DNA of 64,000 nt from Cornus controversa. Its lineage: Eukaryota > Streptophyta > Magnoliopsida > Cornales > Cornaceae. The translations under genes were made by a program, and so were the position numbers. The stretch lies in NCBI GenBank assembly GCA_026545225.1, contig CM048854.1:29048730-29112729 (forward strand), written 5' to 3'. Positions 12,388 through 22,439 of the stretch are shown here, piece by piece; the stretch's first letter is position 1; each line of letters starts with the position of its first letter. Under the pieces are notes generated by a model that saw nothing but the letters and a program-made list of their open reading frames with translations, was not told the DNA's origin and made no database searches.

Positions 12388-12853
12388 ACACTTAAATATA
12401 CATGCACACAGGTTTTTAAGAAATTTAAAGCTAAAAAAAAAAGAGGTGCGGATCTGAAACATCAAGTGCAATCAGTAACTTCAAAACTCGAGGTCAACGA
12501 AAAAATTAAAAAATAAATAAACATCTATATACAACAATTATAGCTAAAGTTAGCTCAATTCAAATGTCAAAGAATTACATAACAGATCTATATAAGATCA
12601 AACAATACATAGCATGAACAAGTGCAAAAAAAAAAAATTAAAATCAATAATTAGAGAAAAAGTGCAAGCATGGAGTAACAAACAAACACTAACATTCACA
12701 AGGATTGATGGTTTTAAATATAATAAATAAATAAAAAATCAGAGACGAAGAAGAAAAGAATTTAATCTGAAGACAGAGACTGGACAAACCACTCGGTTGT
12801 GAGTACAAAACGAGATGAAAATTTGCTAGCGAAGCCCAGAGAAGACGGCTTAC
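11610..12853 (-). other. 5'-UTR intron and inner leader of IAA9
   Basis: The leader exon at 12854-13005 ends in a strong donor (CTTCAG, then GTAAGC). The gene must splice from there to just upstream of the ATG at 11609. A likely acceptor is TTTTCAG at about 11690; another AG lies closer to the ATG. The intron contains a (TA)22 microsatellite at 12339-12382 and no other recognised element. If the acceptor near 11690 is used, the inner leader has an upstream ATG opening a 12-codon frame that stops before the main start. Confidence 0.6.
12339..12382. repeat. (TA)22 microsatellite in the IAA9 5'-UTR intron
   Basis: Twenty-two uninterrupted TA units, likely length-variable, inside the leader intron of IAA9. 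Confidence 0.85.
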
Positions 12854-13005
12854 CTGAAGAAGCTTCTTGATCAGCAGCTGCGGAGAGAGAAGAGGATGAA
12901 GTGAGGCTTTCGATTTTCAGAGGAAATTTGCAGAGAGAGAGAGCGAGCGAGCTAAGGACCTTCCATTTGGCAGAAAGTAACAAAAGCTTATTGCTGGCCG
13001 AAGTG
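12854..13005 (-). other. 5'-UTR exon of IAA9
   Basis: It lies about 30 bases downstream of a TATA box, is rich in CT on the minus strand (a plant Y-patch-like GCTCGCTCTCTCTCTCTGC) and ends at an AG|GTAAGC donor. The 5' limit is estimated from the TATA position. It has no long open frame, but it holds a five-codon uORF at 12952-12966. Confidence 0.6.
12952..12966 (-). CDS. Minimal uORF in the IAA9 leader (Met-Glu-Gly-Pro-stop)
   Basis: ATG at 12964-12966 is followed by three sense codons and TAG at 12952-12954. Translation of it before reinitiation at the main ATG could lower IAA9 output. It is seen directly in sequence; whether it lies in the mature mRNA depends on the predicted start site. 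Confidence 0.4.
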   Translation of the reverse strand: MEGP

Positions 13006-13030
13006 AATTTTGTTTCCAATAAAATAAGTG

Positions 13031-13040
13031 TTTAAATATA
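13031..13040 (-). promoter_or_regulatory. TATA box of IAA9
   Basis: The minus strand reads TATATTTAAA here, about 30 bases before the CT-rich leader exon. No gene-like sequence lies between it and the leader. A TGTCTC word (auxin-response-element core) reads on the minus strand at 13984-13989, about 1 kb upstream; one copy alone is weak evidence for function. Confidence 0.55.
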
Positions 13041-16000
13041 AAGTGGTTTTTTTTTTTAACTTTTTTTTTATATGGTGATAAATACACTCTTCTTTTTTCT
13101 ATAAATACACTTATTTTATATGTAAATTTTTTTTATTGTTCTTGATTTAGTTTAGAATAATCAAGTATAAGGGACATTTATGTAATTTAGTTTATAAAAA
13201 GAATTAAAAAAATGAATGCACTTTTTTTAAAAAAGTGAAGTGTATTTATCACGTACCCTTTGTCCAAAAAAAAGTTTTCATTTATTTAACAAAATATATT
13301 ACAAAAAATTTAACTTTTCAAAATTAAAAAAGAAAATATTATTGAAAAATAAAAATGATATGATATTCACACTATTTTTTTCACTTCTTAAAATGATAAG
13401 TATGATAAGTTTTTTAATGAAGATGATGACAAAAATTTTTATTAAATGGAGAGTGTACGAGTATGTTTATGTTATTTCTTTTTATAAAAAAATTAAAAAT
13501 AGAGTGCAAATATTATTTTTTGGACACTCATTATCTTTGCAAGCTTATGACAAGAACACTCTTATTTATGGATCAAATTTCTGTATTTTTTTTAAAAGGA
13601 AAATAATTGAAAAAAAATAGAAAATTAATAAAAAGAAAGAAAAATTCTTGTAGATAACATTGCCTATTTTTTATTATTTTATTTTTACATTGTCAAAAAA
13701 CCCACTCACTTCACCTAAGTAACCTGATAATAAATTTGTACAATATTATATCTATTCAATGATAAAGTACTGGGCACCTTAGGGCACTGCCTCCAACTAC
13801 TCGACTAATGGTGAATTATTATTAAGAAAACTGTTAATTGAATATTTTTTTTCGATTCAACGTATTTGTACGAGAAAAATGTTACAATCAATTATTAAGA
13901 ACATTATATACAAATTCAAACATCAATAATTCTAAAAGCAATTAACAAATGAACACGATAATCACACGAGATCCGAAGTAGGAGAGACAAATGCATATGG
14001 TCCCAAATGCCAAGTTAGACAATTTCAAGGAAATTTCATATATATATATATATATATATAGATATTTGTCAAAAAAACACCAAACAAAAACCATATATTA
14101 AGGGCCAGCTTATCTACCAAAACAATGCCACCCTTAAAGTTCTTCATAAATAATTTTTGGAATGAGGTTGGTTTTCACATAATAAGGTTGAATTTGGTTT
14201 TTCTTGTGCAGATAATATAATTTAGTAAAATTAAAGTTAAACCAATTCCAAATTTTTTTTTAAGACAAACATAGCCCATGTGCTTAGAGACAATGTAAAA
14301 TTTTAATTAACTTATTTTTATTTTTAAGGATAAATAAACAATGAAATGAAAATTATATTCAAACTTTTTTTTTTTTTCCAAATTCGGATCCAAACACATG
14401 ATGTTAATTTCAATAAACATTACAAGATAACATTTCATAAGATGCATGGAAGAATCAAGAAAGTTGGATAACATGTGAACAACTAATATAGGAAGAGATT
14501 GATTAGGATGTGTTCAAATCATGACTCTTCATTGTCGCTTTCTTAATCAAGTTTAGACGAAAACTTCAAAGAGTTATCCTAATGACAAGGCTGATGTTAC
14601 CTCACATCTATCTACCTCTTCCAAAAAAAAAAAAAAAAAAAGAATTAAAAAAAATTCTCATAATTATGTATATGTTAGCGAAGACGCTAGCCCTCTAAAC
14701 GAATCAAATTTAGATTGAATCAAGGTTGATTGAATCCGAATCCGAGAAGATTATTATTTGATTTGATCTGATAAGTGTTATTTTATGAATCAATCATCTT
14801 TGAATTGTTATTAAACAGATATATGATAGTTTGATTCGTTAAGGGTTCAATTTTTTTTCTTTTTTTATGTAAAAAAAATTAATGTCAAAAGAGATTATCG
14901 AATAATAATTAGAATAAAAATGAAAGATAAACTCTTTCTTAAAGAATAAATATTTATGAGTAAAAAAAAAAAAATAGAGAGAGGGAAGAAGAAGAGGAAA
15001 AAATAATGATAAGAGCATAAATATTATATCTCATAGCATTAGATTATATATGTTCAATATATGATGTAATATATTATGTCGGATTAAATTAATCATAATT
15101 CATATTCAATTTGTTTAACGAACGGATTATCGAATTCTTATTGTTAACGAATTATCTAATCATACCATATTGGATATTTTGAGTTATCGGAAAAATGAAA
15201 GGTGTGATGCATGGAAAAGGACAATTTTACCCTTGATATAGTGATATTATTAAGGGAAGACCTCAGACAAAAATGGTGAGTAAGAGCTAAAGATTGTCGG
15301 TTGGCCATTTTGTGTACAATGGAATGACAATAGCCAAGTAGGTAATTATGAGACACCAAGAAAATGACCCTTGTTTAGCCCAATCTAACAAAATTCAACA
15401 ACCTCACTCATTGCTCTTTTATTTCTTTTTTCTTTTTCTATTTTCTTTTTTTTTTAATCCTACTTGAAAGATTCTGTTTTTTTCCTACATAATTTAATGC
15501 CATTAATACAATACATTCAATCACATGCTCGACATAAAATGAACAACTGCCCAATTGCTGCTAGTTGTTGTAGAATGCAAAAGTGGGGTCCACTGGTTCG
15601 CCATATAATATTCAAAGCAAATTTGTTGAAATATATTTGTATTTTATTTAAAAAAATGCTATATTTTTATTAATTTTTTTGTATGAGTAGTCATAGGCTC
15701 ATCAAATGACATGTCCGGATGAGTAGTTGCTATCAAATGTATTGTTATTAAATTTATCACATGATAGTTACTGTTCATTCGGACACGTGACACCATCACT
15801 GAATTGGGTGAAATAATCATTTTTGTTTTTTTTACACAAGTTCATAAAATAATTTTAAGATGTTGCAAAGAAGAGTTTGAGGTATGCATTATTTGCATAT
15901 GAGGGTGATTTTTTTTTATTCTTTTTTAACAAAATATTAAAATTAAGAGTATAATATTCAGTTTGGTAAGAATGAAGAAAATTTGGTAGAAGAGAGAGGA

Positions 16001-16544
16001 AAACAGATCGATGAAATATCCCTAGAGAAGAGAGTGTTATTTTCTTTTTTTGTTTGGTTGGATGTAAAAGAAGGAAATGAAAGTACACCTTACTTTGTTT
16101 GTTAGAAAAGAAAAGAAGAGAGATTGCTAATATTAAATTTATTTAACAATTATAAATCATAGTATTTTAATTTCAAATTTTTATAAGAGTCTTGTTTTTC
16201 TTAAAGCGGAAAAGATGCTCATTCATTATCTTTTCTCTTTCTTTCTTGTCTCAGCTTTACCAAACAAAAGAATTTTGTTCTTTCCTTTCTATCTTCCATT
16301 CATCCCCCTTCCTTCCTATCAAACGGATCATAAAAATAAATTCGTTATATAATCGGGGTGGACTAGACAGAAATTATTCCATGCCGCTTACCTCTTTGAA
16401 CTTACATTGAGTTTAAATAATTTAATCCAAACTCACCCCTATACTATTTAAAACTTCACCAAATTCACCCTGTTTGGGCCGGTCAAATTGTTATTCCTAT
16501 ATGGAAGTGGAATGAGAACTTTATATTATGGAAAAAAAAAGAGT
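13041..16544. other. Intergenic sequence upstream of IAA9
   Basis: It is very AT-rich, with poly(A)/poly(T) runs and a (TA)11 tract at 14039-14060. The first kilobase is presumably IAA9 promoter. An imperfect hairpin sits at 15701-15798. The 126-codon open frame at 13240-13620 is almost all Lys, Phe, Ile and Asn codons from AT-rich DNA and is not called. Confidence 0.55.
15701..15798. repeat. Imperfect hairpin, about 36-bp arms
   Basis: The left arm ATGTCCGGATGAGTAG..CTATCA pairs with a right arm that reads GTGTCCGAATGAACAG..CTATCA on the minus strand, with about four in five bases matching. The loop is about 26 bases. It is more likely a small fold-back repeat than a microRNA precursor; no known miRNA sequence was recognised. 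Confidence 0.45.
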
Positions 16545-16978
16545 CAAATTACACTCAACTCCATTGTACCATTAAAAAGTTACAAAATACTCCTATTTAC
16601 TTTTTTTTTTTGTCAACGAACATCTTCAATTTATCAAGAATTACAAATTATTCCTTTATAGGGTACAAAACTTGAAATTATGGTGTTAAAGTAGTCATGT
16701 GCGTGCAAGACGCGTGACATATGATCGATTATTTTGACAAAAATACCTTTATGCATACTCATTTTATTCTTTTTAATTGATTTTGTAAATCATAAGTTGA
16801 GAGTGTTTGTCGTATGCACAAGACTATTTTTGTTAAAACAATCAATTCATGTGTTGCGCGTGATCACTTTAACGCCAAAATTTTAACTTTTACTTTTAAA
16901 AGAGAATAATTTGTAAATTTTAATAATTTAAAGATGTCTGTTGTAAAATATAATAGTGAAAGAATGTAATTTTGCAAA
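16545..16978. mobile_element. Long-arm fold-back element (MITE-like)
   Basis: Most of this segment is an imperfect inverted repeat centred near 16780. The left arm (CAAATTACACTC.., ..ACAAATTATTCC.., GTGTTAAAGTAGTCA) is matched by the right arm read on the minus strand (AAAATTACATTC.., ..ACAAATTATTCT.., GCGTTAAAGTGATCA). Arms are about 200 bases. I could not fix a target duplication. Long arms suggest a Mutator-like or fold-back origin (inference). Confidence 0.55.
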
Positions 16979-18428
16979 TGATATTTTAATCGAAATTAGA
17001 GTCGGGGAGGCAAATACAACCTCCTCTAGAATGCACTTTGGTGGGGGTTGTCTCCGGCTCTTCTTCGGGACTCCTCGTAAAAATATAAAATCGTCTGTGG
17101 GCGGGACACATGTACACACACACACATATATATATATACACACACACAAATACGCATACAAATACACATATATATATATATATATATATATATCGGGAGG
17201 AGAGAGAAGCAGAGTGAAAGTCACGCAGGAAGCATTTAGTGCAGGTGAGTTTGTGGAGGGGACAAGGGGAAAACAGGCGGGAAGCAATATGATGCGGTTG
17301 GGAGACAAGAAAGCGGCTTTTGCCGGGTTAAGAAGGCGACATGTAACCTCCATTACTACCTAATTATCTGTCCCACTCCAAACAGACCGCGCGTGTTCAT
17401 TACGCCGAAATCGTACATCAGGAGAAAGTAGGATCTGGGCCCCACCTTCTGATCAGGAGTTACAGATGTTCACGCGCGCCAACAATTTGGTCAGCGCTGG
17501 ATAATTTACATACGGAAAACTCATTGATCATCATTACAATTGCACGCTCGTCCATCACCATGCATACATACATAGCACCATATACACATGCATCAACAAC
17601 CATCATCCATGCCATCACCCTCTATGATTTGAAAAAAAAATGAAGCAAACAAATCAAGAAATTAACTTCTAGATGAAGACAATTTCTTGTCTAACATAGC
17701 AATATAGCTTTAAAGTTGTTTAGAAAAAGAAAAAAAACATTAAAGTATTTCAAATTTATTGTGCATCATTATATTAGTAAATCATATAATGATTCCAATT
17801 TTATTTATTTTTTAATTATGATTGCACATGTCTTTTCCTAGTAAATAAAAATAAATCAAGAAAAAAAAAAGTCTATAAAAGAGCCGTTAAAGTTTCAAAT
17901 TATATTTGTTTCAAGGAAAATGGAAAGAAGGGGTTCAGCCAAATGAGGCATGAAAGAATATGTCATTGACGTGATATTATTATATAGTTTCGGAATCATT
18001 GATTCCAACTAATCATAATATAACACGCAAGTAAAAAATTAAATAAAATTGACACATTTTTTTGCGTGTCACGTCATAATTGGTTAGAACCATGTAATTT
18101 TATTTCAATAACTACTGTTATAAACACGGTTTTACTCTCCCTGTAATACCTAAAAATGAAATTATGTCCGGGTTTCCATCGGCTTAAAAAAGAGTGGGAT
18201 AGATAATTTTGTTTGTGTATATGTTTATTTTGATTCAATGGCTGTGTTACACATGAGTGTAAGTATTACTATAGTTTTTGGAAAAAAATTAATGATTTCA
18301 TTCAATAAAGCTCACTACAATTAAAATATTTTGAACTCCATTTACTGAGATATGAAATCCATCAATGGGTTGGCATGTCATCCCACTTCAGGTGCTATTC
18401 CTCTGATAATATCATTTGCCTGTGCACA

Positions 18429-18496
<68 letters not shown>

Positions 18497-19205
18497 CTGT
18501 GTATGTATGTATTTTTTGGGGTAGGACTAACTACTTTAATATGAACATTATTTTTAGTGCCCGGATTGTGATAATTCAAAGGAAATCTCATGAAAATAAG
18601 AGGTTTAGCTACTGATAGACTTGGTCATTTTTTCTGGGCCTTATTCATGGGCTGCTACACCTTATGAGGGCCCACAATAGGCCTGCAGGCCTCGCTTGAA
18701 GATTGTTCTCTATCTCCAATACAATACTTGAAAGTGGAGTGGCTCTTATGTATGATATAATTTAGGCCCAAAACAGAACTCCATAATTTGGGTTGGGCTA
18801 ACCTTGAGGCTTTACACCCTGGTCCATGCTTAACTCAACTGGGGTTGAAAACTAGAATTTGCAATATTGGCTTCCATTTTATTGTTTCAAAGTGGAATAA
18901 TTGTAAAACTAGCAAGTTAAGATGAATTAAGAAGCAACTCTGAGAAGGTTAGATATATATATATATATTGAATGAACATAATACAAGTTTAAATATCAAA
19001 TGATGTACAAAAGTTGAGTCATGATAACTCATTAACTCAATTAAGTGCCAAGAAGAATTTTTGTGTTTTTTTTTTTTTTGTGTTAATTCTATTTACTAAG
19101 TAACAATTAATTATCAATTAAAAGTATCAAAGAATAGGAAAGAATGATATCAGAAAATAAAATTGGTAAAGTGGTCCCACTTAATCAAATAAAATCAGTG
19201 GAATC
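16979..19205. other. Intergenic sequence with a GC-richer island and microsatellites
   Basis: From about 16990 to 17520 the base composition is clearly richer in GC than its surroundings, broken by a CA/TA microsatellite at about 17111-17194. Open frames on both strands there run through that microsatellite and have no recognisable domain. An imperfect inverted repeat lies near 18000-18100 (arms around AACACGCAA and GCGTGTCACG). A (TC)n(TA)n microsatellite is at 18431-18492. GGGCC/GGCCC words cluster at about 18635-18700. Confidence 0.45.
18431..18492. repeat. (TC)n(TA)n compound microsatellite
   Basis: About 11 TC units run directly into about 20 TA units. Confidence 0.9.
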
Positions 19206-20030
19206 CTAATTCACATGATTTCTCATCAATCCACAAAATTGATTGCTCTTATCCCCAATCAGGTATGAACTAGTCCAATTGCACCAAATGCTTTGAGGGT
19301 TAGGATTGATGATGGCCCAAAGATGCCTCAACATGGCAGCCTGGTTTGAGACTTCCAAGATTGGAATTCCCAAACCATCCTCAACTTTGGGCTTGCAAAT
19401 TGAGTTCCAAGCCACTTTAGCACCATCCTTTTTCATTTTTGTATCTCACCATAACAATGCTCTAATGACAGAGTTAATTTCATTCAATGTGGATTTAAGA
19501 AGAATAAACATGCATCTTCGCAATAGATGAGAAGACATCCATGACAATGACAAAAAGATACGGGACGGGGAGAAAATCTTGAAATTCCCCCCTTAAAATA
19601 ATCTGGAAATTCTCCGTTTCGAGCAATACAGAAGGAGGGAGAAGTGATGCAAGCACTGACCCAAGAGATAAATTAGTTGGGAAAGCTAATAAGAAGAAGA
19701 ACATTAAAGATAAAAGGATAGCTTACAGAATCGAAAGCTTTCCTAATGTCAATTTCCTAAACACATTTAGGATAGGATGATGATTTGTGATAGTCTCTTA
19801 GAAGTTCTTGGGATAATAAAATACTATCACTAATCTTTCAGCCTTCAATGAAAGCAGTCTGAGATTGTTCAATGATGCGAGGCAAAATAAGTTTAATCTT
19901 GTTTGCAATAAGTTTAGAAATGCATTTATAGATGACATTACAACAAGATATAGACATGAAATCACTTAAGGAGGTAGGGTTATGAAGTTTAAGCACTAAA
20001 GCAAATATAAGGAGAATTAAGCTCTTTCAA
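19206..20030 (-). pseudogene. LINE (L1-type) ORF2 fragment, reverse transcriptase to zf-RVT region
   Basis: Reading on the minus strand from about 20010 down, broken frames give motifs typical of plant LINE reverse transcriptase: SLSDFMSISCCNVIYKCISK, then ANKIKLILPRIIEQSQTAFI, then RKAFDSVS. After a deletion comes LPVPYLFVIVMD, and then the C-terminal zf-RVT-like part VAWNSICKPKVEDGLGIPIL (in 19206-19436). Stops and frame changes are frequent. The endonuclease, 5' end, poly(A) tail and target duplication were not found, so this is an old internal fragment. Confidence 0.8.
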
Positions 20031-20921
20031 TAATGAGATGGGATTTGTTTATGAATACAAGCTAGAATTGATGAGCCTGGTTACCTAGTAGCTCCTGGAT
20101 ATGATATGATGCATAGCTTCCTGTTTGAGAGCTTGGTCATCATATCTAGTTCGTGTTAATGGAGATTGAATTAACGATGTGAATTCGATACTCATTTAGC
20201 TAAATAAACTGAATATAAATTATGATTGATCCGGTGGTCATTTAATTTGACATAATATAATATATAATATGTTATAAATATATTATCTAATTGTATACAC
20301 TATATAATTAGCATCAGTTTTTCTTCTTCCCTCAATCTATTCTATCTTATTATATACATATATATTTTCCTTTAACAAATAATCAAATACCTAATTTTTT
20401 TTTCATTTTTTATTTGTCTTTTCCTGCTTCTCTCTATTTTTAAAAATTACACCCTTAACGAATCAAGTTATTAGATAAAATATTTGATTATTAAGAAACC
20501 ATCGAGCTATATGTAACATTACTCAATGAATTTTAAATTTTTTTACTTTTTAAACCTTGACTCATACTTTCAATTTGTTTCTAATGTGAAAGGTGAAGCA
20601 GTAGGACTAGCACTAGCACTAGCACGAGACTATAATCCTCTTGGTCAATAAAGTTTAAATAATCTCTTAGTTTTTGAATACTTTTTATTTTATTTAATTA
20701 TGGTCATTTCAAAATAAAGAATTTACCACCCCACCAAAAGACCAGTACATGACATGTATTAGGAGTCTCTTTCATAACCTAATCTTTCACGTTGCTCATT
20801 GTTGGAACACATATGATATATTGACATGAAAAGCACTCGAAAATCGAGTCTCCATTCCATTGAGTAGGTTGTCAATTCTTGGCCTCGTCCTTCTTTTGTG
20901 CTTCCTTTATCAGACCCCACA

Positions 20922-20961
<40 letters not shown>

Positions 20962-21233
20962 TAGATAGATAGATAGGTGTGCCTTGAAATAGAAGCTAAG
21001 GTATGATAATATGTTGATATTAGTTGGTGGGTTTATGAATAGTACTCAAGTGAAAGACGATCTGAAATAACCTCCCCAATCTCTACTCAACTCACCCAAA
21101 TAGGATTGATCGGTGAAAATTGGACCATTTGAGAAACCAAATAACAAGCTAGGTTAATTACTGGGAAAAAAAAATTTCACAAGACCTAAATAAATTAGAA
21201 CTTGGACATGCAAACAAAAATATTAACAATTTG

Positions 21234-21289
<56 letters not shown>

Positions 21290-21833
21290 GAGAATGAGAT
21301 TTAAACCTTGACACATTTTGAGTAAATTAGTTTCCTTTTCTGTTGAATTGACAAGTCTTGCTCCCACACAGAGAAACTCGAATTCTCTCATGTGTCTTAA
21401 ATTATTTTGTATTAATGTAATAATTTTATATCACGCAATAATTTCACATCACTTATAGAATTAAATTTAATTGCTTGCTTAAATAATATATTTCGTTGTG
21501 TAAACGACACAAAATCCACACATTATTTCAACCACTTCCCAATAAAAAAAAAGTCATTCAAGGTGGGCGTGGGACCCAACGAAATAATCTTTCTTCCTAC
21601 TGTAGTAATAAAGTGCTCCATTTTAGTAATTAGCTTCATGCATTCTAAGACTTGAATTTTTTTTCTTTAATTGTTGTGTGAAAAAGAATGGATTTCATGG
21701 CAAACCCACAAATTAATTCCTCCCAAAATTGCATAGTACCTAATTCACAATTTCAATAGTATATATATACACTGAACATGACCTGGGGGTGCTATTTTGA
21801 ACACACAAAAAAAAAAAAAACTACTTGAGAGCT
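20031..21833. other. Intergenic sequence downstream of the At5g65660-like gene
   Basis: No gene is seen. It holds a (TA)n then (GATA)n microsatellite at about 20925-20976 and a (CA)n(TA)n one at 21235-21289. A short segment near 20820-20890 (TTGACATGAAAAGC..ACTCGA) resembles one near 54866-54960 and may be a dispersed repeat. Confidence 0.5.
21235..21289. repeat. (CA)n(TA)n compound microsatellite
   Basis: About 18 CA units are followed by about 9 TA units. Confidence 0.9.
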
Positions 21834-22320
21834 TCAGATTTTCTTCACTATGATTTCTTCCAAGTGTTGAGGTTCACATGGCCTAGGCAATGCTAGAAAC
21901 TTGGGTACCTTATCTCCAGGCATCAATACTGTAAAGCTCTTGCCTTGGTTCTGCTCTGGCTTCTAAAAGGAAAACAAAAGCAACATAAGATAATTAATCA
22001 TGCAATATACTATATATATATATATATAACTAACTATATATTCTAAGAAATATATAAACTACTTATGGGAAGTAATTAATTAATGTAATTAAGTTAGTTA
22101 ATTACATAATAATTAAACAAACCATGATTGTTTTCGGAGATGAAGTATCGGATTGGTTTTCGGTGGTTTCATCAATAGGAATTTGCAGAAGAGATCGAAG
22201 CTTGTCCCAGTAGAAGCAACAAGAGAAGAAGCCACTCATGCAGAGCAATACAATCAATAGAAGAGCTAGGCCTAGAGGGAACCCTAAGGTGGGGCGAGAT
22301 GATCCTTCTTCATCCTCCAT
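21834..22320 (-). CDS. Small membrane protein, At5g65660-like, two exons
   Basis: Exon 1 is 22123-22320 (66 codons) and exon 2 is 21834-21962 (42 codons plus TGA), joined in phase 0 by a GTTTGT donor and a TTTTAG acceptor, for 108 residues. The N-terminus is MEDEEGSSRPTLGFPLG, followed by one hydrophobic segment (about residues 14-36, LALLLIVLLCMSGFFSCC) and a short basic Trp-containing stretch (FYWDKLRSLL). Exon 2 carries the conserved VLMPGDKVPKFLALPRPCEP motif that marks the family annotated as 'uncharacterized protein At5g65660' or hydroxyproline-rich glycoprotein-like. The molecular function is unknown. In Arabidopsis the family member is the immediate neighbour of IAA9, as here. The start is the first ATG of the frame, and a TATA box lies about 100 bases upstream. 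Confidence 0.85.
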
Positions 22321-22420
22321 AAGGGAACTATTTTAAGAAAATCAAACTTAGCAAATAGCAAATTGTTGGTGATGAATGAGGGAAGAAGATAGAATACCTT
22401 TGAAGCGGTGGTGTGGCTGC

Positions 22421-22428
22421 TTTTTATA
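22421..22428 (-). promoter_or_regulatory. TATA box of the At5g65660-like gene
   Basis: The minus strand reads TATAAAAA within AATATAAAAAGCAGCC. The expected start site is about 22390-22397, giving a leader of about 70 bases before the ATG at 22320. Confidence 0.55.
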
Positions 22429-22439
22429 TTATATGTATA

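Noticed and set aside
13240-13620. 126-codon open frame upstream of IAA9
   Set aside because: The composition is that of random AT-rich DNA, with no motif and no transcript signal.
16928-17363. Overlapping open frames of 141 (minus) and 135 (plus) codons
   Set aside because: Both run through a CA/TA microsatellite and their translations are runs of Tyr-Ile, His-Thr or Cys-Val with no domain.
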